A DNA stretch of 64,000 nt from Clostridia bacterium (GTDB taxonomy: Bacteria > Bacillota > Clostridia > Oscillospirales > Acutalibacteraceae). A program made the translations under genes and the position numbers. The DNA is taken from contig JAFQCH010000023.1 in the NCBI GenBank assembly GCA_017416485.1, positions 271,613 through 335,612 of the forward strand. The letters run 5' to 3'. Shown one piece after another: positions 35,794 through 45,500 of this stretch (position 1 is the stretch's first letter; each line of letters starts with the position of its first letter). The notes under the pieces were generated by a model. That model was not told the DNA's origin and ran no database searches. It worked only from the letters and a program-made list of their open reading frames with translations.

Positions 35794-37734
35794 TTATTTC
35801 AATTCGCTCAAATCATTTACAGGCGGCATACAACTGTGATTTTTACAAACATAATAAGTGGTTTTCCCGTTTTTGAGTGGGTATTCTTCAGTCGGTTCCG
35901 ACAAATGAATTATAATGGTTCCCTTCGGAAGCGTATCCAACGAGCGAGTTACATCTTCGTTTTTACCCGTCACAACGGTGATTTTCATTGGCGGATCATA
36001 ATATTCCAACAGAGCAGTCAAATACATTGCATATCCCGCAGGATATTTACTTGCATCCGATGCGATGAAATTCAATTGGTTTTCTGCAAGTTCCGTAAAT
36101 TTGCTGTCAGCAGTAAGAACCGACAATCGCACAAGGTTATATGCCATCATTGAATTTGCACTGGGAATGGCACCGTCATAGGTTTCTTTAGGTCGAAGAA
36201 TAAGCCTCTCTGCAAGTTTTCCGTATAAATAGAAGCCACCGGACTCATCTGCAAAACCATCAACAGCCTTATTGCAAAAAAGTTTCGCTGTTTCAATATA
36301 TTTTAAATTCAAAGTTGCCTTATACAGATGAAGTTGGGCGAAAATATAGGCTGCGTAATCATCAATGAATCCCGACACACCGCGTTTGCCTTCTCTGAAA
36401 CTCACAAAAAGCTCGTCATGTTCGCACAGATTTTTGCTTATAAATTTGTCTGCTTTTTCAGCGGCATCAAGGTGATTTTTATTACGGCTGCACAAATAAA
36501 GTTCACACAAAGCGGCAATCATCAGACTGTTCCACACCGTCAAAATTTTATCGTCAAGATGAAGTGCATACCTGTTTTTTCTGTAATCCCGAAGTGCCGG
36601 ATGACAATCCTCAAATGAATGCTCCCGATAATCGCCATGAAGCAGATTCGGAATATTTTTTCCTTCAAAATTTCCTCTTTCACTTATATCAAAATGGCGG
36701 TTGAACAACTCACCTTTTTCCTTACCGAGCAGTTTAATAATCTCGTCCGTTGAAAATAAATAATACTTACCTTCTTCACCTTCACTGTCAGCATCCTGTG
36801 CACTGTAAAATCCGCCCTCGGAAGATGTCATTTCACGAGCAATATATTCTGCAGTTTTTTCTGCGATTTCAAGATATATCTGCTTTTTTGTTACAGAATA
36901 TGCTTTACAGTATGCCATAATTAACAGAGCATTATCATACAGCATTTTTTCAAAATGCGGAACAAGGAATTTTTTGTCAGTTGAGTATCGGCAAAAACCA
37001 TAACCTATATGATCAAAGATACCTCCGCGATACATTTGCATAAGTGTATACTCTGCCATATAAAGGCAACGAGGATTTTTATGGCGTTCATAATGTGAAA
37101 GCAAGAAAATAATGTTTTGCGGAGTTGGAAACTTCGGGGCTTTCCCAAATCCGCCGTCTTTTTCATCAAACAGCACAGAAAACTGTTTCATGGCATCCTC
37201 AAGCAGACTCTTGTCGGCATTTTCAAAAGAACTATTATCTTCTTTCAGGTGTCTTAAGATGTCATCAGATTGTTTTAACAAAAGGTTGCGATCATTTGCC
37301 CATTTATCATGGATTGCCAAAAGCAACTCTTTAAAACCAATCATTCCGCCATGTGAAGTTTTCGGAAAATAGGTACCGGCAAAAAACGGCTTTTTATCCG
37401 GTGTCATAAAAATGGATGCAGGCCATCCTCCGCTTCCCGTAAACGCCTGACAAACTCTCATATACACACTGTCGATATCAGGTCTTTCTTCCCTGTCAAC
37501 CTTTACGGATATGAAATATTTATTCAGAATTTCAGCAATTTCATCATCTTCAAAACTTTCATGGGCAAACACGTGACACCAATGACACGCGCTGTATCCG
37601 ATGCTCAGAAAAACAGGCTTTTCCCCTTTTGCTGCTTTTTCAAAAGCTTCATCACCCCATGGATACCAATCAACCGGATTGTCCTTATGTTGCAACAGAT
37701 AAGGGCTTTTTTCATTATTTAATCTGTTACTCAA
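35794..37734 (-). CDS. YyaL/SSP411-family thioredoxin-domain protein
   Basis: 646 aa. Residues 1-165 are the DUF255 thioredoxin-like domain: [33 protein letters not shown] (CxxC), DREERPDID and [20 protein letters not shown]. The rest is an alpha/alpha barrel resembling six-hairpin glycosidases ([42 protein letters not shown]). The family function is not firmly known. The start codon is TTG at 37734, with GGAGGT 8 nt upstream and no ATG in reach; length and N-terminus match the family. Confidence 0.92.
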   Translation of the reverse strand: MSNRLNNEKSPYLLQHKDNPVDWYPWGDEAFEKAAKGEKPVFLSIGYSACHWCHVFAHESFEDDEIAEILNKYFISVKVDREERPDIDSVYMRVCQAFTGSGGWPASIFMTPDKKPFFAGTYFPKTSHGGMIGFKELLLAIHDKWANDRNLLLKQSDDILRHLKEDNSSFENADKSLLEDAMKQFSVLFDEKDGGFGKAPKFPTPQNIIFLLSHYERHKNPRCLYMAEYTLMQMYRGGIFDHIGYGFCRYSTDKKFLVPHFEKMLYDNALLIMAYCKAYSVTKKQIYLEIAEKTAEYIAREMTSSEGGFYSAQDADSEGEEGKYYLFSTDEIIKLLGKEKGELFNRHFDISERGNFEGKNIPNLLHGDYREHSFEDCHPALRDYRKNRYALHLDDKILTVWNSLMIAALCELYLCSRNKNHLDAAEKADKFISKNLCEHDELFVSFREGKRGVSGFIDDYAAYIFAQLHLYKATLNLKYIETAKLFCNKAVDGFADESGGFYLYGKLAERLILRPKETYDGAIPSANSMMAYNLVRLSVLTADSKFTELAENQLNFIASDASKYPAGYAMYLTALLEYYDPPMKITVVTGKNEDVTRSLDTLPKGTIIIHLSEPTEEYPLKNGKTTYYVCKNHSCMPPVNDLSELK

Positions 37735-37921
37735 AATGTACCTCCGAGAAATAGCTTTTTTTTCTTTTTAGCATTTACTTCTAAAAGATTTTTATTCAAA
37801 AACAGGTGTGTTTTTTTTGACTTTAATCAGTTTATGGTGGGGGGAGGGTGGATAAGATGGCGAGATATAAAAAATTGCAACCACTTTTAACGTAGTGATT
37901 GCAGTTATAAGCTGTATTTAA

Positions 37922-38260
37922 TTATATATTATCTTCTTTTGATAAAATAGGATTGAATATTTTTAAGATCGTTGCATATCCAACGATTCGTGCACCTTCC
38001 TGTATATTAAGCTTTTTGCCAATCCATAGGCAATGAGGATAAGCTTCGGGAGAAAGGAAAGTAATTGTACCATTCGCCGTACCATTGGGTGAAACTGTCT
38101 GAACATCATAATAATGATGAATACCGGTAGTCAAATAATTATCATTTACCAAATGATGAGGACGATAGCCTTCAGCGACAGGAGTTCTTCTTGTGCCGTT
38201 GAATTCAAACAAAACTTCAACATCAGGCTCTTGCTCATAAACAGTTTTTGTTTTTTCCAT
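37922..38260 (-). CDS. Small EF-Tu C-terminal-domain-like protein
   Basis: 112 aa beta-rich protein. YRPHHLVNDNYLTTGIHHY followed by NIQEGARIVGYATILKIF resembles domain III of EF-Tu (FRPQF... and EGGRTVGAGVVTKI). No GTPase domain is present. Stand-alone proteins of this kind occur in Firmicutes without known function. GAAAGGGTGA precedes the ATG. It is the last clear gene before the first tRNA-like scar. Confidence 0.65.
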   Translation of the reverse strand: MEKTKTVYEQEPDVEVLFEFNGTRRTPVAEGYRPHHLVNDNYLTTGIHHYYDVQTVSPNGTANGTITFLSPEAYPHCLWIGKKLNIQEGARIVGYATILKIFNPILSKEDNI

Positions 38261-38525
38261 ATAATCACCCTTTCAGCTTGATTATATCATAAGCTAATCA
38301 AGATTTCAACAAATCCACAAACAACCCCATAAAAACAAAAACACCCACTATAAAAGCAGGCAAATAAATAATCAATCTATGCAGTGGTGAAGACGAAGAA
38401 GATGGTATACTTGACCACTTGAAAGCCATTCAGCATCATTGTTTACATACACCTGAAGCGATTACATCCCAAAATCCTGCGGATTGGATAAAAATAAAAG
38501 CACCGCTTTTGCGATGCTTTATATT
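38261..38525. other. Intergenic stretch with a possible gene remnant
   Basis: No gene is called. From about 38380 to 38510 one plus-strand frame has coding-like character (DHLKAIQHHCLHTPEAIT, then SQNPADWIKI) and runs into the tRNA scar. It has no start or ribosome site, and I do not recognise it. An imperfect hairpin AAAGCA/TGCTTT lies near 38500-38520. Confidence 0.25.
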
Positions 38526-38605
38526 TGGTGGAGATGAGGGGGATCGAACCCCTTACCTCTTGACTGCCAGTCAAGCGCTCTCCCGATACACGCAAAAACG
38601 CACCC
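38526..38605 (-). pseudogene. tRNA-Ala(GGC)-like 3' fragment with conserved non-tRNA flank (scar 1)
   Basis: On the minus strand this reads as the 3' two-thirds of a tRNA-Ala: D-loop CGGGAGAGC, anticodon arm CTTGA/CTGGCAG/TCAAG (GGC), a perfect T arm and acceptor strand CATCTCC plus ACCA. The 5' acceptor strand and first D-stem strand are replaced by GGGTGCGTTTTTGCGTGT. The same fused structure occurs at 52663-52742, suggesting an attachment-site scar of an integrated element. Confidence 0.75.
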
Positions 38606-38687
38606 TGTTTTTTGCAATTTTAACGATAATAATCTTGAAAAAGCAACAAATTTATGCTATATTATTACCCGAAAGAAGGTTGATAAT

Positions 38688-39548
38688 ATGTACCGTTTTT
38701 TAGGTTCAACAAATATAGAAATGTATACTCTGATAGGTGGATTGGGTTTTCTGTTCACAATGATTTATAATTTTTTCATGTTCAGACACAAGCGGAATCT
38801 GTTAAGCAACTGTACACTGCTTTTGATTGAATCCGCCTCTAAAAAAAATCAAAACAGTCTTTTTGCCAAGAAAAATTTTTGGACTGCCGTGGAGATTTTC
38901 ATTATTTCATCTATACAGTTTTTGCCAAGTGCTTTTTTTAATCTTAATCTAGGCAAGCTACTGAATACAGGCGCAAACTATTTCGGTCTCTTGTACTTTA
39001 TACCTTTTGTTTTATTTATATTTTTCTTCATTATTTCAGTTAACCCTTTCAGACAAACAGATCTGATTACTCCCGCTTATCCCCTTGCTCTGATTTTTAC
39101 CAAATTAGCCTGTTTTTGTGACGGATGCTGCGGTGGCTTTGCCTGTGAATGGGGCTTGATGAATTACCACTATCAGTCAGGCCCTCAGAGAGAGTTCCCC
39201 ACACAGCTAGTCGAAGCAGGGTTGGCACTGATTATTTTCCTTTTTCTGCTGTGGTACAGAAAAAAAGCAAAGGAAGGCACTCTTTTCCCGATATATCTGA
39301 TTATTTACAGTGCAACCCGTTTCTTCAGTGAATTTACAAGTAATAAACCTGATATTCTGTGGCACCTTAAAACCTACCATATTCTTTGTATCATCGGTGT
39401 AATACTCGGCACAGCCGAATTGATCCTCGTGCTCAAATACTCAGAAAAAATTAAGCCCTTTTTTGAACGTTCTGCTTTTACGCTGCTCAAAAAGAAACAA
39501 TCAAGCACCGCAAAGAAAAAATACCCGGTACAAAAAAAGAAAAAGTAA
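38688..39548 (+). CDS. Lgt-like (prolipoprotein diacylglyceryl transferase family) membrane protein
   Basis: 286 aa, about seven membrane helices. KLACFCDGCCGG and EFPTQLVEAGLALIIF match the GCFLxGCCYG...PTQLYE signature of Lgt paralogues, which are shorter and Cys-rich compared with true Lgt (RxGNFxNxE). TRFFSEFTSNKP corresponds to the later Arg-containing loop. Whether it acts on lipoproteins is uncertain. The C-terminus is Lys-rich. GAAAGAAGG precedes the ATG. It converges with the NRPS gene inside the accessory block. Confidence 0.7.
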   Translation: MYRFLGSTNIEMYTLIGGLGFLFTMIYNFFMFRHKRNLLSNCTLLLIESASKKNQNSLFAKKNFWTAVEIFIISSIQFLPSAFFNLNLGKLLNTGANYFGLLYFIPFVLFIFFFIISVNPFRQTDLITPAYPLALIFTKLACFCDGCCGGFACEWGLMNYHYQSGPQREFPTQLVEAGLALIIFLFLLWYRKKAKEGTLFPIYLIIYSATRFFSEFTSNKPDILWHLKTYHILCIIGVILGTAELILVLKYSEKIKPFFERSAFTLLKKKQSSTAKKKYPVQKKKK

Positions 39549-39550
39549 AG

Positions 39551-39595
39551 AATAAACGCATCAGCAACCTTTTTTAGGTAAGCTGATGCGTTTAT
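39551..39595. terminator. Bidirectional terminator between lgt-like and NRPS genes
   Basis: A 15-bp stem AATAAACGCATCAGC/GCTGATGCGTTTATT. Confidence 0.88.
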
Positions 39596-39596
39596 T

Positions 39597-42500
39597 TTAT
39601 ACAATATTTTTAACAATAAGATCTGTCAGACGTTCACTGCTTTCTGACTGAAAGTAATGACTGTCGCTTTCAATGTAGTACACCTGTTCCACATTGCCTG
39701 CATATTTTTCCCACAAAGACCGTGCATGTCTGTAATTTTTTGTAAACATATCTTTTTTACTAATAATTACGCTGACAGGAGTTTTTATTTTTCCTTTTAA
39801 TTCGGAAAAGCTGATATTTGCAAAATCTGTATCCTTTCTGAAACTTATAAGCATCTCGCTTAATTTTTCATCAGATAATCCAGAAATATCCGCACCGGCT
39901 TTAGCAAGTATTGTTTTGAGTATATTATCAGGAACAATATTCCATAAATTCTTTCTGACAGCTTTTGCAGGCGGTATACTTGCACCTGCAAAATAATGAC
40001 TCACAGGTATCTTCTTAGCTTCAAGCTCTTTAATAATCTGCAACGAAACAGCAGAACCCACGCAATGAGAATAAAACATTATCTCTGAATTTTTGCACAA
40101 TCCGGCAATTTCATCTGCAGCACTTTTGCATTCTTCAAATGAATGAAGATACCTCACGTAATATACCGATATCAAGGCATTTTTCTTTTTTATACTGTTT
40201 ACTAATGCACTGAAAGCCTCTGCTCCGCCGCCCGCAAAAGGTAAGAGTATCAAAGTCTTTTCAGTTTTATCCGATATATATAGAGGTTCGAGATATGACA
40301 ACGTTTTTTCTGCGGGTTTTACAATTTTCCGTGCAAGCTTGGCAGGTGTGGAATTACGGATAAAGTCAGCCGCCGTAATATTTTCAAAAATGTCCTCACT
40401 CAGAATTGAAATCATTGAAAGACTTGTTCCGCCCATTCGGAAGAAATCACTGTTTTTGCCTATATTCTCAACCTCAAGAATACGGCTAAAGATTTCACAG
40501 ATAAGCTTTTCCGTCTCATTTTCGGGTTCCATAAAGCCCTCATCGGAAAGAGGCTCAACATCAATCTGTACCAACGCCTTTCTGTCAAGCTTTCCGTTGG
40601 AATTCAGGGGTAGCGTATCTAGATACACAAACTTACCGGGCACCATGTAAGACGGCAATTTAACCGAGCAACACTTTTCAAGGGATGATTCATCGACAGC
40701 GTCACCCGTATAAAATGCAATTAGCACATCTGTTCCGTTTATATTTTTCACAATTACAGAAGATGAAGAAACACCGCTTATTCTGTTTATAACAGCTTCA
40801 ATTTCACCGAGTTCGATTCTCTGACCGTTAAGCTTTATCTGGCTGTCTTTTCTTCCAACAAAAACTATATTTCCGTCCTCTCGCCAATATGCAAGATCGC
40901 CCGTTTTGTAAAGCTTGTCCTCTCCGAAGGGGTTATCAATAAATTTTTCTTCAGTAAGTACAGGGTTATTGAGATATCCCTGTCCTACATTCATTCCTGC
41001 AATACAAAGCTCACCCTGTACTCCTACGGGTACAAAGTTCATATATTTGTCTACGATATGTATCTGAGTGTTGTGAATAGGCTTTCCGATGGGCACAGGG
41101 TCGATATCTTCGGGAGTACAATCGTAATACGTTACGTCAACTGCACATTCCGTCGGACCGTAAAGGTTATGAAGGGTTACTTTTTCATAATCATAAAGCT
41201 TATAGAATCGATTAACAAGCGAAGCAGAAAGTGCTTCACCAGATAAAAATACATATTTGACCGAATTGAATTTCGGTATTTCATTTCTGTGTGTTTCGAG
41301 ATAATTCAGGAAAATCTCAAACACTGAAGGAACAAAATGAAGGTGTGTTACTTTATTTCGTTCAACCTCATCCAATATTTTTGCGGGCAGAAAATGTTCT
41401 CCCGGCTTTGACACAGCAAGACTACCGCCGCACAAACCCCACCAGAAAAGCTCCCATACGGAAACATCAAATGTATACGGAGTTTTCTGCAGAATAACAT
41501 CATTGGCATGAAGCGGATATCTATCATGCATCCATAATATTCTGTTTACGGCAGATTTATGGCTTACCTTTGCGCCTTTAGGAGTACCTGTTGAACCTGA
41601 TGTGTAAATTACATATGCTGTATCGTTTTCATCGGCAATGTAAGGCTGAATATTTTCTGATTTTTCAGATTTTTCAATATACTCAGTCATATCAATGTAA
41701 GAGACATCGCCTGCAAGATGTCTGAATTTACCCTTACAGACAACCGCTGCGGCATTACTGTTTTTGAGAATATATTCTATTCTGTCCTGAGGATAATTGG
41801 GATCAATGGGCAGATATGCATTACCGCCTCGGATTATTCCGTAGATTGCTCCGTACATTTCAACAGATCGCTCTGCTATTACCGCAATTACACTCTTTTC
41901 ACCGTCTGTAATTTTTCTTATCTCTGCATCAAGATTTTCAGAGATACAACAAAGTTCACCGAAAGTAAGATTTCTTTCAGCGGTCTTTATGCATATTTTT
42001 TCCGTGTTTTCTCTCGCTGTCTTTTCAAAAAGACTGTAAAGGGTTGTGTTTGAAGCAATATTATGGAGATGCTCTGTTTTGTTGAATGATGCGAGCTTTT
42101 CTGCATCAGCTAGTGAAATATCATTGATTTTTTTTGTTCCATCAAGACTTGTTTCAAGAACAGAAATATATCCCCTGATAAATCCGGAAATCTCACTTTC
42201 CGCATACATTTCTTCGGCATAGGATGTCCTTATCGTGTATCCGTTCTGTTCCTTCATTATTGTAACAGTAAGATTGAATTCTGTCTGTTCCTCAAACGAT
42301 ACGAGCTTTACACCGAGAGGACCGTTTTCAATTTCCTGAACATCGCCTGTGAAGTAGTTTTCAAACACAAACAAAGCATCTACGGACTGACTCTCAATAC
42401 CGCAACTTCTGTAAACATCGGCAAGCGGCAGTATTCCGTTTTTGTTTGCTTCGATAGTCTGGTTCTGTGTTGCATTCAGAAGATCTGAAATAGTTGTGTT

Positions 42501-45500
42501 GCCGTCACTTTCAATTCTGACAGGAACAGTATTGATAAACAAGCCGAGTGTTTCTGAAATATTATTGAGCGGAATATTTCTACCCGAAATTATCTTGTCA
42601 AACACAACATCATCACAGCCTGAATATTTCTGCAACGCAATACTGAATGCACACTCAAAAACTGTGTTTGCCGTAACTTTTGATCTCTTTGCAAACTGTT
42701 CAATTTTCCGCGACAAATCTGCACTCAGCGATGTTCTGAATGTGACAATATTCTCATTTTTTAAATTCTCTTTCTTCTCTTTGCCGAAAATGTGCGCAAC
42801 TGAGCAATCAACAAGAAGCTTCTGCCAGTAGTCAGTTTTTTCTTCCTTATCCTGACCTCTTATCCATTTAACATACTGAGCATATGAAGTCTGTGATTCT
42901 TTTTCCTTGCTGATTTTGCTTAACAGCTCTTCAGTGCTGACACCTGCAGACAATTCACCGTAATATCTCTGTAAATCATTGATAATAATCGGGAAGCACC
43001 AGCCGTCAAGGATAATGTGATGAGTATGAATATACACAAAACGGATGTCTTCAAAATCGATAACGGTAACTCTGAAAAGTGAGTCTTTCTGTAAATCAAG
43101 AGTTTTATCCAATTCATTTCTGATTATTGAATCAAGAACAGACTGTGAGAATTTTTCATCAGACGCAATGACTTTGAAATCCGGTTTTCTGTTTGCAAGA
43201 ATAACCTGCTTGATTGCACCTGTAGACTGAAGAACCGCAAATGCGGTTTTAAGCACCTCGTGACGCTGTGCGAGCAATTCTACGCTCTTTTCAATCAGTT
43301 CTATGTCAGTATTTTTACCGATTCTGCAAAGGTTCTGAAGGTGATATGTCTTTGTATCGGCATCGCGAAAATACTGGGCATATATACCCTCCTGTGCAGG
43401 AGTAAGGCTGAGAATATCTTCAATGTTCGTATCTTCAATTTTTCTGAGCTCGTCAAGTTCTGCCTGAGTAAGCGTATCATCAGTAAAATCCGAACGGGTC
43501 TTAATTGTTTCAGCAGATCCGGTACAGATTTCAAGTATTTTTTCAAGCTGTTTTACAAATTCTGTTCCGAGCTCTTCACAGATATTTTCTCTGTGATTGC
43601 ATTCGGAAACCGATATATATATTTTCAGGATTTCATTATCAACATAACAGTTTACATTGATTTTATCAGGGAAAAGTGATTCTGAACCGATAAATGAACG
43701 AAGTCCGTTATCTGCAAATCCGGTTTTATAGAAGTTATATACAATTGATGTGTTTTTATGCATACTCTGTCCGAGAAGCAGATAATCAATTCCGTCTGAA
43801 GGCATTCTTCTGAGAAATTCCTTTGTATTTATCAGCTCGTCAGATATATTCTTATTGTTTTTTATTACAACGGGATAGCAGGATGTGAACCATCCGACCG
43901 TTCTGCCGAGCGAAATCGGATTCTGCAGCTCTGTTCTGCCGTGACTTTCAACAATTATACCGACATCACCATCGACAATTGAGCCGGCAGCGAGTCCCTG
44001 CGCTGTCAGAAGTATTTCATTTGTCTTTGTTCCGTATTTGTTATTTGCTTCTGCAAGAATTTTTTTTGTGGTTACTTTATCAAATACAAAAGTGAATTCC
44101 TCTGATTTGTTTACAGTATCTGCCGTAAACATTTTTGCCTCATCAAGTTCAATATTGATGTTATTCCAGTATTCTTTTGTTGCTTCTGAGATATTTTCTA
44201 CATATTTGCGCAACTCTTCATTCCACATCATAAAAGATGCAGTTTTAGCGGGAAGTGATACTTCACTGTCATTTTTTATCTGTTCAAGAGCTAGCTTGAA
44301 ATCATTCAGCAGAATTTCCCATGAAATCAGGTCAACAAGGAAATGGTGAATTGTTATACCTACAAGATTTTCACCTGCTGTTTTACAGAATACGACATTC
44401 ATGAGATAATCTGAATCAATACCTGTATTTTTCAGATATGCTTCTGCTTCATCCGTATCTGCAATTGCAATTGAATTGAATGAGTATGTCTGTACATCTG
44501 ACGGATGAATTATGAGCCCGTCAGTTTCAAATGTGCTTCTCAGAATATCGTGATGAGAAACAATGATATCAAGGGCTTTTCTGACTGCATTTTCATAGCT
44601 GTCTGTTGAAACAATACAGGTATGCACAAAGCCTTTTGAAATCATCTTGTTTGCATCAAGATAGACTTTCATAATCGGGCTGAACGGAACAAATCCGATC
44701 ACCTCGCCCTGCTCGTATATATATTTATCTGCAGTTGCCTTCATTGCTTTTGCAACATCTGAAAGAGTATCTTTTTGCATAATGTCTGCAACGCGAAGCT
44801 CATAACCCATATCTCCAAGCTCTGAAACAATATAAATGGCTTTAATTGAGTCTCCGCCAATATCAAAGAAATTATCAAGAGTGCTTACCATTTCTGTGCC
44901 AAGCACTTTTTTTATACACTCCGCAAGTGCAATTTCTTTTTCTGTGGCGGGAGCAACATATTCTGTTTCAGTTACAATATTTTCAAGATCGACTTCGGGC
45001 AAAGCATTTCGGTTTATTTTACCGCTGATTGTAAGCGGCATTTCTAAAAGTCGTACAAACACATGGGGGATCATGTATTTCGGCAACTTTTCACCGACAA
45101 TGCTCCTGATTTCCTTCGCTGATTTTTCGGCACCCGTATAAAAGGCGCAGATAATCTGCCTGTCTTCATTGTCCTTTCTGACAACCACAACAGACATATT
45201 TATTCCGTCAATATTTGTAATAGCATTTTCTATTTCACCGAGTTCAATACGAAGACCTCGCACCTTTACCTGGAAATCGTTTCTTCCTACAAAGACTATA
45301 TTTCCGTCTTCTTGCCAATATCCAAGGTCTCCTGTTTTATAGAGCTTTCCTTCTCCAAAGGGATTGTCTATAAACTTTTCTTCCGTAAGTTCAGGTCTGT
45401 TAAGATAGCCTGCACCTACACCGTCTCCGGCAATGCAAATTTCACCTGTTATCCCTATGGGTACAGGCTTCATATACTTGTCAACAATATAGATTTGGGT

